Assembly (NCBI RefSeq): GCF_030704535.1
Contig: NC_081821.1
Span: forward strand, 7,517,001-7,581,000
Source of the DNA: Vitis vinifera
Taxonomy: Eukaryota > Streptophyta > Magnoliopsida > Vitales > Vitaceae
Direction: 5' to 3'
DNA length: 64,000 bases
The notes beneath the pieces were generated by a model. That model did not search any database and was not told the origin of the DNA. It was given only the letters and a program-made list of their open reading frames with translations. This document shows positions 1 to 9,854 of this stretch, piece after piece. Position 1 is the first letter of the stretch. Each line of letters opens with the position of its first letter. The position numbers and the translations under genes are program-made.

Positions 1-2131
1 AAAAAAAATTGAAATTGGCATTTAAAGTTAATAAATTAGATTCCTAAAACTTATTTCATTTTATTTTTTTCTTTTCTATTAAAAAATTAAATAATTTAAA
101 AATACATAAACTTTAAATTAATTTAAATTATATTTATTTTAAACAAGAGAAAGGAAACCTTTGTGTGTTTTTTTTTTCCACGTTGTACCGAAAACCAACT
201 ATAGCATAAAATTAAATCATTCCAAGCCCATATCCAGAAGTGGAAGCAAGATGGGAGAGTGGCTGTCAATTATGGTTGCATTATTGGGTGGATTAAGAAG
301 CATGGTTAGGTGTCCATTCTCTCTAGAGTTTGTTGGGTGCTGCCGCTGTCATCTAGTTGGCATGGTAGAGAAGTTGGGAAAACGCCTCTGTTGTGCTTTG
401 CTGTTACAAGGGCTTCACTAAATTTCATGTTTTTGTGTCTTTGCTTTTCACTTTCCCTGATAAGAAAAAACTACCCAAAAATTAAAAAATAAATAAAATG
501 AAATGATTTTCAAAAGGGTTGAAAATGTTTTCTAATGCTTGAAAACTTTTTATTATTATTATATAAAATTAAGTGTTTAATCAATTCTAAAAAAATATCA
601 AAATTTATTTCAAATGATTTTTAGACAATCACTTAATAGATAATTTTTTTAAAAAAAAAAACCATTCTTATAATACAATAGTTGCACCCAAAACACCATC
701 AAAGTTTTTTTTTCTAATTTGCATCTAAAAAAAGTTAATTCTTTTAAGTGTCTTTAAAAGAAAGCATTATCTTATGTACAAAAACATTTTTATTAAAAAC
801 ACTTTCAAATATATCCTATATATTTTTAGTTAACTAATGAGAGACTACTTCAGGTCTGGTTTTTTCTGTTCTGGATGAGATATGGACAAGAAAATTGTTG
901 CATCGTAAAGAAAAATTGGGAAGAAGATCATAGCTCAATCTCTGGGATTGAATATAAAATCCCATGTCTGAACTCTGAAATGTGTCTGAGCATGTATGCT
1001 TCACTAGGTTTCCGACTCCAGAGGATTGTTTCACTGACATCCAATGGATATTTGCCCCTATTTGTGTTCCCCTCCACTAAATTTAAGGCAGTCCTAAGCT
1101 ACGATCATATCATGTTTAACCCAACATTAGATTATGGATCATTTTTCATACCCCATTCAAATTATATTTATGTTTTTCATTTCAGTGTAAGATTATTGGC
1201 CAATCGATGGGGTAGTTAACAGATTGAAAAGAGTTCATCTTAGCATTCAAAATAAAATAGCATCCTTCATGGCAGGGATCAATTATAGAGAATAGAACCA
1301 AACTGAAAATTCTAGTTCATAATGGCAAAGGTCCTGTTTGGGAATTAATGGAACTATTTGGTAACTATTTTTTACAACAGTTTTTAAATTTTCAGTATAA
1401 TTAATTGTGGAAATTTAACCTGGATATTAGATAATTTAAGGCTATGGTTGGTTCTGAAACATGGTAAGCTAAGAAGAAAAGAATACTGAAAGAATGTCTA
1501 TATGTGCTTAAAAATGGCTTTATTGGACGATATGATCCATGTCTTTCCATGAAACACAAGAAGCAAAACAAACGTGTAGGGCTCTGGTGGATGAGCTGAT
1601 TATCATTGATATTATAGATTATGAAGGAGGAATGAAATTGATACCTCTAACCAATTCTTGAAGAACCAACATCCCAAAAGCACACTTGAAATCTCATCAG
1701 TTTTGTACAATGTGTTTCACCTACCTCCTGAAAGGAAATTGTATTCAAAATCATCACAACAAATATACCAAGAAATATAGCAAATTGGCATTGCTTAAAT
1801 AATATATATCAATGTTGAAGCACAAAATATTTGACTCAGATGTAATGAAAATCAGAAATGACAGGAAATTCCATTCACAAAAGCAAATAGTTGTATGAAT
1901 CATAGGCATCTCAAGAATCCTTTTCAGATTTCATCAAACTTCAAGCATAATTCACACAAAAGAACAGGCACCCTCCTGTCTAACGCACAATGCACTCATT
2001 CTAATGCAGAGGATATATATGCAGATGGAACCAATCTTCTATAAAACACAGAACATTTGAATGTACATTGAAATATGGTATTAACAGAATAAGATCAGAA
2101 GGGATTCTTGCCAAGAGGTTCCCCCACCTTG
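1..2131. other. Intergenic AT-rich spacer, no gene recognised
   Basis: Mostly A/T-rich sequence with homopolymer runs. Short open frames around 161-490 and 834-1219 show no recognisable domain, no convincing splice sites and no start context, so I treat them as chance. The last 100-200 bases before 2132 probably hold the 3' UTR of the minus-strand gene that ends there. Confidence 0.6.
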
Positions 2132-3250
2132 TCAAGTTAATTGCTTTTGGGTTTCGACTGCACCAACTCTGTGATGGGTCAGTAGCGCCTCATTCATTTG
2201 GATGATTTGATACAAGAGTTGAATAATTTTCTGCAAATAACCAACCCATGCTTCAGTACAAGGACCACATACTTTAATAAGTAACAATCATACACTTTCA
2301 GCTGAACCCAGAAGAGGTAGAGAAAATCAAGTAGTAATATCATCATATGAAAATATACAAAATAAAAATCAAATTACAATTCTGCAATTGTTCCCATCTA
2401 CCAAGCTCACATTTGGTTCACCATCTATTACTTATCTTCAAGTGGTGTATCAAGATGATGTTAGACATAATCCATGAGCAAAGACTTAAATTTGCTACAG
2501 AAATTATGCATTATACCAAGAATTAAACAAGAATCGATGATGAAATGAGTTTCCACAAACATAAGATACCCAATAGAATCCATTCCAAATATGGGTTTGA
2601 TCTTTCCTTTTTTCTTTCAAGATGGGATAATCTTGATACATACGGGAGAAATCTTGATGACGATTTCACTACTATGAGATAAGATAGGGGAAGTTAATAC
2701 CTAGTACTCAGTTAGATAAATATAAATTAGCACAGTATGTGTCTCCTCTAAATGACATTTTCGCAAACACATAAAAGGCAAAGGGGAAAAGGGAAAATTT
2801 ACACTTATCGGGAACCCCAAGAAGAAGAAATTCGAATCAAACCTCATCTCTCTCTTTGATAAGAAGCATCAAATGATCTAGAGTCCCCTCCCACGAATGC
2901 GGCCGACTGCGCCGGCGCCGGCGGAGCGTAATGAAGAAAAATGCTAACACCAGCGCCGTGATGACGCCGGTGGCAGGTCCAAACGACCCAAGTGTCGGTC
3001 TTGTGTTGGCATAATGTCGAAACGAGGAAGCTATGGCAAGAAGTTTGGAATGTAAGTGGCGCAACCCAAAAGCGAACCACCTGGTGAGGCCAAAGCCAAG
3101 AGTTGTGCCGCGGACGTTGAGATGGGAAGGTAGAGACGATGACAGTGAGGATGATGAAGGTGGATCTTGCTGGTTTTGGGATTGGATGGGAAGACCTTCG
3201 TGGTTGCTCGGAGGGAAGACGGAGCAATCCTCGACATCGCCTTCCACCAT
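2132..3250 (-). CDS. Small single-pass membrane protein, two exons, plant family of unknown function
   Basis: Two coding exons on the minus strand: 3250-2843 and 2230-2132. They are joined by an intron with GT at 2842-2841 and AG at 2232-2231, in frame, giving 168 residues. The start is the ATG at 3250; the frame upstream of it has no other ATG. The N-terminus is acidic and serine-rich (MVEGDVEDCSVFPP) and is followed by a Gln/Ser-rich linker. A hydrophobic segment near residues 97-116 (GVITALVLAFFFITL) is directly followed by six basic residues (RRRRRS), as in a stop-transfer signal. The C-terminus is helical and continues across the splice (LLIKERDE / KIIQLLYQII), consistent with a short coiled coil. 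This fits from memory a family of small plant transmembrane proteins without known function. An inverted partial copy of its 5' end lies at 3963-4297. No biochemical role can be assigned. Confidence 0.75.
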
Positions 3251-3470
3251 TGTAAGGAGAGTATTTTGATTTTTCGAACCCAAAAAATTATCATTTTATA
3301 GTAAGTATGTAATTTCAAGATTGACCTCTTTAGAATTTCATAATTGCCAAATAACCTCCCCAAGAATTTCAAAATTAACCTTTCAAAATCAAATAAGTGA
3401 ATTAAAAAGCCAAATATATAAAGTAATTTGGGTAAATTATGGGTGATTTATTATTTTATAGTTTTAATTA
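3095..3470. repeat. Left arm of an imperfect inverted repeat (5' end and promoter of the membrane-protein gene)
   Basis: Read on the minus strand, this segment aligns at roughly 85-90% by eye with 3963-4297 on the plus strand. It contains the first codons of the 2132-3250 gene plus about 220 bases upstream. Shared words include GGGTGATTTATTATTTTA and TAGAATTTCATAATTGCCAA, the latter read as its complement on the other arm. Confidence 0.85.
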
Positions 3471-3639
3471 AAATATTCAAAATTAAAATTTAACCATTTC
3501 ATTAAGCAATATTATCATATATAATGCTTAAATTCTTGAAAAATATAAGTTAAATATGTAAAATTGAATTATTAAATGGTCAAATTAAATTTAGCCTAAG
3601 ATAATACTACTTATTTTTTGCTTTTACTAATTCATTATT

Positions 3640-3900
3640 TATCATACAATATTAAGGTTCTCAGAAAATATTAAAGAAAAAAAAATGTTAAAGAAAATAA
3701 GTTCTTATATTTGATTGTCTTATAAAAAAAATCAAATCAATTAAAATTTTAAATATTTTTATATTGATGAATAAAATAAATAAATTGAGTTTGAATTATT
3801 AAATTTACCTACTTTTAACTCTATTTTTTATTTTCTTTCATTTTTTCTTTCTCTTACATTTTTTTACAAATTTTTCGAAAATCAGACACAACCTTAATTA
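3640..3900. mobile_element. Degenerate MITE between the inverted-repeat arms
   Basis: The ends are loosely inverted: TTAAGGTTCTCAGAAAAT at about 3652, and the complement of AAAATCAGACACAACCTTAA at about 3880-3899. The interior is nearly pure A/T with GAAAA and TTTTC runs. It resembles the better preserved element at 5818-6112. No clear target duplication was found. Confidence 0.4.
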
Positions 3901-3962
3901 AGAATATCATATCCTAAAAAAATTAAATGAACAACTACTATTAATTATTTGAAACCTCCACA

Positions 3963-4297
3963 CAAAACTAAAATAATAAATCACCCATAATTTTACCTAA
4001 ATTACCATATATTTGGCTTTTCAATTCACTTATTTGATCTTGGAAGGTTAATCTTGAAATTCTTGGGGTTGTTATTTGGCAATTATGAAATTCTAAAGAG
4101 GTCGATCTTGGAATTATAAAAATATTATTTTTGGGTTCAAAGAATCAAAATACACTCTAAACCTGGCAGTTACAATGGCGGAAGGCGATGTGGAGGATTG
4201 CTCCATCTTCCCTCCGAGCAACCAAGATCTACCCTCATCAGCCTCACTATCATTGTCTTCTCTATGTTTCCATGTCGACGTCCTGGGCACACTCTAG
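3963..4297 (+). repeat. Right arm of the inverted repeat
   Basis: Inverted copy of 3095-3470, separated from it by about 490 bases. It ends near 4300, exactly where the duplicated RING-gene segment begins, so this arm directly abuts a second duplication breakpoint. Confidence 0.85.
4175..4297 (+). pseudogene. Truncated copy of the 2132-3250 membrane-protein gene
   Basis: The ATG at 4175 opens a 40-codon frame beginning MAEGDVEDCSIFPPSN, almost identical to the start of the minus-strand gene. About 10 codons are missing relative to the parent (the GLPIQSQNQQ stretch). The frame then shifts into an unrelated serine-rich reading and stops at TAG 4295-4297, well before the membrane segment. It is transcribable from a copied promoter but cannot encode a working protein. 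Confidence 0.75.
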
Positions 4298-4464
4298 CTT
4301 TGAGATGGATGCCAACTAGGCAATCTTAAGTTCTAAGGAAATACTTAAAATAATCTAATTTGACTGGGGTGTGAATCTCGAGATAATTATTTGATATCAT
4401 AAATCCTAATGAGAACCAAATTTTGAGTATGTAGATTTTCTATTCTAATAGCCTACTAATTCCT

Positions 4465-4473
4465 TATAAATAG
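4465..4473 (+). promoter_or_regulatory. TATA box of the RING-H2 gene
   Basis: TATAAATAG lies in an otherwise plain AT context. Transcription would start about 25-35 bases downstream, near 4495-4505. That is past the ATG at 4479 and before the ATG at 4560, so it decides the translation start. The duplicate copy lacks this motif. Confidence 0.6.
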
Positions 4474-4559
4474 CAAGCATGGGAATGCAAAAATTCACAA
4501 TCTCAAACTTTCTTGAGATCTTCCTTTTCCTTTGCAATAATTTTGTTCATAGTTTCAAG

Positions 4560-5069
4560 ATGTCAAACCCGATTAGCTATATGTACTTTACATGGTTGGA
4601 TGAAATTGATGCTGCCAATGATGAATATCACTCACTAATCATGAATGACATTTGCAACGTTGTTGCTTCCATGGCAAGTGAGTCTAGTAACCAACCAACC
4701 GAAGATGGAGATGGAGATGGAGAGGAAAATGAAGATGAAGATGGAGAGGAAGATGAAGATGGGGATGAAGACGGAGAAGAAGATGAAAATGAGTATGAAG
4801 ATGAAGATATGGCTCTAGTGGATGAATATTGGATGCAACAAGTTGTGCATGCCACCATGACTTCAATAAAGGAGCTTGAGAAAGTTAGAATAGAGAGTTT
4901 TGATTTATGTGATAATTGCACAATATGTTTGGAAAAGTTTTCAACTCAGTTAGAACTTTGTCGCATGTCATGCTCTCATGTTTTTCACGAAGACTGCATC
5001 ACTCATTGGTTAGAAACAAGTCACTTTTGTCCCTTGTGTAGATTCAAGATGCCCGTAGATCCAAGTTGA
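4560..5069 (+). CDS. Short RING-H2 finger protein, probable E3 ubiquitin ligase
   Basis: Intronless, 169 residues from the ATG at 4560 (MSNPISYMY...). An in-frame ATG at 4479 would add 27 residues but lies only 6 bases after the TATA box, so it is probably not in the mRNA. The decayed duplicate also preserves the MSNPI start. The middle is a low-complexity Asp/Glu/Gly tract of about 35 residues. The C-terminal 45 residues form a RING-H2 finger (C3H2C3): CTIC, then CSHVFHEDC, then CPLC. Such fingers bind two zinc ions and recruit an E2 enzyme to transfer ubiquitin, so E3 activity is inferred from family. There is no signal peptide or membrane segment from this start. The substrate is unknown. 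Confidence 0.8.
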   Translation: MSNPISYMYFTWLDEIDAANDEYHSLIMNDICNVVASMASESSNQPTEDGDGDGEENEDEDGEEDEDGDEDGEEDENEYEDEDMALVDEYWMQQVVHATMTSIKELEKVRIESFDLCDNCTICLEKFSTQLELCRMSCSHVFHEDCITHWLETSHFCPLCRFKMPVDPS

Positions 5070-5365
5070 AGTTTAGAATTGTATTTTATATTAATTTTAG
5101 TATTGCAAAATTTAGATATATCATGTAAAACTTATTATATATTTTTTATTATAAATTTCTTGTATAAGGTAATGTTTCTTGCTTGTTTGGTTGGTTGGGA
5201 ATTTAGAGGAATATAACCATAAAAGAGAATTTTGAATTTTATATTTTTGAAAAATTAAAATAAGACACCAACAAAATAGCCTTATTTTATCAATGTTGTA
5301 TATATTTGAGAGATGATAAGAAATAACATAAAAGTAAATATTTTTATTTAATATATTTTTATTAT

Positions 5366-5817
5366 ATTTTTATTTTTACAATCATTGGTAAATTCATACA
5401 AACAAGCTAAATATAAGATAAGATTTTTCAATTATTTTTAATATTAGGATTGAATTTAAGTTAAGATATATTAATATTATTTTATAAATATATTTTTTTA
5501 GTTTTTTTATCATAAATTTAATTTAAAATAAAAAATTTATTTTGTAAAATGAGTATATTATTATTATAAAAAATTGATAAAAATAAATACATTTTTGATA
5601 TGTATCTCATATCATATTATCATGGAATTAATATATCCAATGTGAAAGGAATACAAAAAAAAAATGATGGATAATATATCCTATCACATGTTTGATTGAA
5701 TATGGAATATGATAAATGATGCTTATCGTATAATTGATATCTCACTACCAACCAAACATGGAATATCCATGTTTTTATCTTATCACATATTATATCCAAT
5801 CACCCAAATATGACCTC
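5366..5817. other. AT-rich spacer, no gene
   Basis: Low-complexity A/T sequence. The words ATATGGAATATG and CCAACCAAACATGGAATATCC suggest old MITE debris, but I could not define ends. Confidence 0.5.
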
Positions 5818-6112
5818 AGGTTATGTTTGGTATCCGGAAAATACTAAGGTAAAAAAAAAAAATTAAGAAAAATGTTTTTCTTATATTTGATTGTTCTATG
5901 AAAAATATTAAAGAAAATCAAATATAATTACAATGATTAGAAATTTGTGTATTTTAAAATTATTTAATTTTTATGTTGATGATTTAAAATAAATAAAACA
6001 AGTATTAAGTAGCAAATAAAAATAATTTATCAAGTTTTAATTTTTTTTTTCTTCATTTTTTTTACTTGTATTTTTCTTTTCCTTCAAAATTTTCGATAAC
6101 CAAACATAACCT
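5818..6112. mobile_element. MITE with about 24-bp terminal inverted repeats
   Basis: The left end reads AGGTTATGTTTGGTATCC; the right end, complemented, reads AGGTTATGTTTGGTTATC. The inverted repeat extends into CGAAAAT. The element is 295 bp, non-coding and A/T-rich. The GTTTGGT end motif recurs in several elements of this window, suggesting one family or related families. No unambiguous target duplication was seen. Confidence 0.65.
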
Positions 6113-6547
6113 AAATTTGAAAAGCATCCTTAAAATAGTTACTCCTACAAATGCATTTTAATTAAATCAACATTTCCTTTTCTTTTCTTTTTTTCTAGAT
6201 TACGAATAATTAATATGAAAAACATAGTAATAAAAGTAGTGAATTTATTGAAAAATACATTAAATTATCTTTTAAATTAAAACTGAATTTATTTTAAAAT
6301 AAATTTTTTTATATAAAATAAAATTAGAATTATAAACAAAAATTTAGTTAATTAATTTTAGTCTTATAATTAAGATTTTGAAGTTAGATATGGTAACTAC
6401 ATATAAAATTGTTAAATATTTATACTCACTTTTCAAAATAAATGATGATTAAAAAAATCATTATATTTCTTTAAAATTAAAATTAAATTTTTTTTTTTAT
6501 AATTTTAACTATAACATGTTTACAAAAAAACAAAAAAAAAATTATTA
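6113..6547. other. AT-rich spacer, no gene
   Basis: Nothing recognisable; A/T homopolymers and short repeats only. Confidence 0.5.
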
Positions 6548-6548
6548 T

Positions 6549-6947
6549 GGGCTTGTTTGACAACTGTTTTCAAGAATGGTCTTTTGTTTTCTAGAAAAAA
6601 AAACTAAAAAAACGTTTAACAATCAAAACTGTTTTTTGTTATTTTGTTTTTGTTATCACAAAACAAAAAAATAGGGTGTTTTTAAAAAACATCTTTTAGT
6701 TATTTTAAATTGTTTTTATTTTTTTTTGAGAGATATTTAAAAAAATAATTATACAAACATATATAATGATTAAAAATAAAATTGTAAACATAAAAATTAT
6801 TTTTAAAATATATTTAAAAATATTAAAAAACATTTTAGGTTTCAAACAAACATTTGTTTTACAAAATATTAAATAACAATTTTCAAAAACTATTTTTAAA
6901 AATTATTTTTCAAAACTATTTTTAAAAATAGGTACCAAACAAAACTT
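6549..6947. mobile_element. Probable hAT-type MITE
   Basis: The left end, GCTTGTTTGACAACTGTTTT, is roughly inverted at the right end (complement of AACTATTTTTAAAAATAGG followed by TACCAAACAAAAC). The interior is about 400 bp of A/T-rich non-coding sequence with alternating AAAACA and TGTTTT words. Elements with similar ends occur at 23828-24440. Confidence 0.5.
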
Positions 6948-7469
6948 ATATTTCCGCATTAAAATGAAAATTTGAAAATAAGCTATAGGATTTTAAGATT
7001 TAAGACATGTTATCAATTGTTACTATTCCGAAAATCTAGTCACTTATTATAATGTAAATGGCATTTTGAAAAAATGGATGCCAGCTAGGCACTCATAAGT
7101 GATAAGGATTGACTTACAAGAATCAAATTTGATTGGTTGTGAATCCAAAATAATTATTTTGATGTCATAAATTCCGATAAGAACCAAATTCTGAGTATGT
7201 AGAATTTCTATTCTAATAATCTACTATTTTTCTTGAAATTTTCCATCTCCTTTGCTATAGTTTTTGTTCGTAGTTTCAAGATGTCAAACCCAATTGGCCA
7301 TATCTACTCCATATGGTGGAGCAATATTGATGCTCTCAATGATGAGTTGCTATCACCCAATGTGTTTTGTATCAAGTTTTGTGCTCGAGATATGGTTGTA
7401 CACCACAATCTTGAAGAAGAAGATGGTGATGATTTGACATTATATGTGGATGAATGTGATCTAGTAGCA

Positions 7470-7477
7470 CCAAAGAT
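7470..7477. repeat. Left 8-bp target-site duplication (CCAAAGAT)
   Basis: Directly precedes the terminal inverted repeat of the 7478-8002 element and is repeated exactly at 8003-8010. An 8-bp duplication is the hallmark length of hAT transposition. Confidence 0.85.
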
Positions 7478-8002
7478 TAAAGGTCTCCAACAAGCCCGCG
7501 GCCTGCTTTAGGCCCGGCCCGGCCCAAGCCTAGCTCGAGCCCGTTTATGGGCGGGCCGGGCCGCGGGCCTAAATTTAGGCCCGAAGGGCCGGCCCAGCCC
7601 GTAGGCCCGTAGGCCCGCCCCTTTAAAAAATAATATACTTTATTTTTATATATATATAATTAATTCAATTAATAAGCATAAAAGGAATATAGTTCAGTTG
7701 GTTAGAGCCTTGAAATTTAAGCATGAGGGGAGGGGTTCAAATCCCCCCATCTTCTTTCCTTTCTTTGAAAGCCATTTTGGCTTATTTTAAAAAGCCCGCG
7801 GCCCGGCCCGTCCAGCCCGCTAGCCCACGGGCTCATAGGCCGGGCCGCGGGCCTAGCATTTTAGCATGGCCCGACCCGGCCCATTGACCAGTCAACGGGC
7901 CCATAGGCCCGGCCCATTGACCAGTCAACGGGCCCATAGGCCCGGCCCGAGCTGGGCCGCGGCCTCCTATTTACGACCCGGCCCGCCCGTTGGAGACCCT
8001 TA
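7478..8002. mobile_element. Non-autonomous hAT-like DNA transposon, GC-rich subterminal repeats
   Basis: It begins TAAAGGTCTCCAAC and ends with the complement of TAAGGGTCTCCAAC, a 14-bp inverted repeat with one mismatch. It is flanked by a perfect 8-bp duplication CCAAAGAT. Both subterminal regions are packed with GGCCCGGCCC-type words in both orientations, plausible transposase-binding sites. A 32-33 bp unit around CCATTGACCAGTCAACGGG is repeated twice near 7878-7942. It has no transposase frame, so an autonomous relative would have to supply the enzyme. The very high GC content contrasts sharply with the flanks. It sits inside the RING pseudogene and so post-dates the duplication. Confidence 0.85.
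7684..7755 (+). other. tRNA-like sequence inside the hAT-like element
   Basis: It contains a good A-box match (TAGTTCAGTTGGTTAGAGC) and a B-box/T-arm match (GGGGTTCAAATCCCC, with a perfect 5-bp T stem). Spacing is close to that of a tRNA. The putative acceptor ends, GGAATAT and ATCTTCT, pair only partly, and the anticodon stem does not fold convincingly. It is therefore probably a tRNA-derived or decayed tRNA sequence captured by the transposon. Whether RNA polymerase III reads it is unknown. Confidence 0.55.
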
Positions 8003-8010
8003 CCAAAGAT
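8003..8010. repeat. Right 8-bp target-site duplication (CCAAAGAT)
   Basis: Exact repeat of 7470-7477 immediately after the element's right terminus. Confidence 0.85.
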
Positions 8011-8910
8011 CACCTTCGTGATTCAATGTGTCAACTTACTACATATAGGAGGAATATGGTTTTCTTTATATCCTTTCCTTTTTTGTATAGGTGTAGCCCA
8101 AGAATATCATTCAAGAATCATGAATGACATTTATGAAGTTGCTACATATATAGCAAGTGAGCCTAGTAACATTGGTAGCCTCTAATAGTTGTATATATTA
8201 CATCAGTCTAGCCTCATGATGGCCAATTATATGAGAATGAAGATGAAGACAAAGACATAGATGAAGAGGAAGATGAAAATATTGGTCAAGTAGTCTCAAG
8301 TTTGTCGATGGATGAATATTGGATGCAACAAGTTAAGTCTGCCACTATGCCTTAGATCAAATGGTTTGAGAAAGTTAGAATATGCTTTGGATCAAAGAGT
8401 TTGAGAAAGTTAGAATAGAAAGCTTTGATTCATGCAATAATGGCACGATATATTTGGAAAAGTTTTCAACTCAATTAGAAGTTTGTTGTATGTTATGCTT
8501 TTATATATTTTCATAAAGATTGTATTGTTCATTGGTTAAAAATGAGTCATTTTTGTCCCTTGTGTAGATTCTAGATGCCCATAAATCTAAGTTGAAGTTC
8601 AAGATTATGTTTTACATCGACTTAGTATTGTAAAATTCAAATCTATAATGTGAAATATTTTTATTATAAGTTTCCTATATAAGATAATGTTTCTCTTTAG
8701 TTTCTTTCTTTTGTTCAATGATACGTGAAATTGTTATATGACATGTTTGGTAGTTGGGAATTTAGAGGAATATGATAGAAAAGAAAATTTTGAATTTTAT
8801 ATTTTTGAAAAATTAAAATAAAACATCAACAAGATAGCCTTATTTGATCAATGTTGTATATATTTGAAAAAGGATAAGAAATAAGATAAAAATAATCATT
8901 TTAGTTATAA

Positions 8911-9854
8911 TTTAATTTTTCTATAATGATAAATAAATTTATTTATATATTTATTATCCTAAGACAATTTTGATCTCATTTAACCTTATCCAAAGTTATC
9001 CAATGATGTTTTATAAGCCGAGGAGCCCTATAATGGCGTGTACTTATTATTCCCCGCCTCCAAAATGTCACACAAAATGGTCCAATGGAATAAAAAATTT
9101 ATGGTAATTTAATAATATAATAAGTATGACAACATTAAATTAAATTAAAGGTTATTTAATTAAAATAAATATTGAAAATTGAAATTTAAAAACACCATTT
9201 TCATCATTCTAAAAACGTTATTTTTTTAAATAATTTTTTTAATCCCTATCTTATATCAATTACTTTTTTAGATGAAAAGGTGAAAACGTTATTTTTTATA
9301 ATCTCTTCTAATCAAATACTTTTTAAATTGATTCTTCTTCCAAAAAAAAAATTAAATATAATTTTTATAAGTGAATATTATAGTTTTTTATAACCTATTT
9401 TATTAAAAGTCAATATTTTGCTTTATTTTACATGTATTAAAAATAAAAATAAAAATATTTTTGGTAATTTAATCATAAAATACATAAGGAAGAAACCATT
9501 TTATTCTCATTGAGGTGGAAATGAATATTTTGTTTTATTCTTATTTTTTATGAATGGAAATGGATTTGGTGATTTTATTTTTAATATTTGGATTAACCTA
9601 AGAATTTAGTATTAAAATGAGTATTTGTTTTCATTCTAATATTTGATAATAATAGGAATGTGAATGAAAAATAAATAAATTAATAATAATACCCTTATAC
9701 ATAATTTAAAATAATTTTTATTTTTACTTTTAAAAAATTGAAAGTTTTTTTATTATTAAAACTTAACAAATAGTCTTATTAAGATAAAGAGGCAGGAGAT
9801 TTAATCAATGAAATTTAAGGATAAAATAGAATTTTAAAATTATTTTATATATTT
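8911..9854. other. AT-rich spacer, no gene
   Basis: A short GC-balanced patch near 9000-9080 is surrounded by A/T-rich sequence. No open frame or domain was seen. Confidence 0.5.

Larger units (their letters stand above)
4303..5365 (+). repeat. Tandem duplication unit 1 (carries the intact RING-H2 gene)
   Basis: This segment is related along its length to 7073-8910. Shared stretches include the upstream part (GATGCCAACTAGGCA against GATGCCAGCTAGGCA, and AACCAAATTTTGAGTATGTAGA against the same word with one change), the coding region, and the downstream GGGAATTTAGAGGAATAT. Copies are about 80-85% alike by eye outside the insertion in copy 2. Confidence 0.8.
7281..8596 (+). pseudogene. Decayed duplicate of the RING-H2 gene
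   Basis: The ATG at 7281 begins MSNPIGHIYS, matching the intact gene, but the frame is interrupted by a transposon from 7478 and by later stops. The acidic tract is recognisable near 8230-8290. The sequence for DEYWMQQ is kept at about 8310, followed by a short internal duplication of a GAGAAAGTTAGAATA segment (8367-8420). The finger region at 8430-8590 has lost key codons: the CTIC cysteines became other residues and the histidine segment is frameshifted, although CPLCRF and the position of the final stop are still visible. No functional product is expected. Confidence 0.85.
7073..8910 (+). repeat. Tandem duplication unit 2 (decayed, with insertion)
   Basis: Second copy of 4303-5365, lengthened by the 525-bp transposon at 7478-8002. 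Homology resumes in the 3' flank (ATAATGTTTCT, TTGGGAATTTAGAGGAATAT, AATGTTGTATATATTTGA) up to about 8910. About 45 bases present in copy 1 between CTACTA and TTTCTTGAGAT are missing here, including the TATA box. Confidence 0.8.

Noticed and set aside
161..492. Overlapping open frames near the left edge
   Set aside because: Short, no recognisable domain or splice structure.
4479..4559. Upstream ATG adding 27 hydrophobic residues to the RING-H2 protein
   Set aside because: It lies 6 bases after the TATA box, hence before the expected transcript start, and it is missing in the duplicate copy.
4628..4921. Serine-rich open frame antisense to the RING-H2 gene
   Set aside because: Mirror of the Asp/Glu-rich tract; low complexity and no domain.
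7684..7755. Functional tRNA gene
   Set aside because: The acceptor and anticodon stems do not pair well and no clear anticodon can be assigned; kept only as a tRNA-like sequence.
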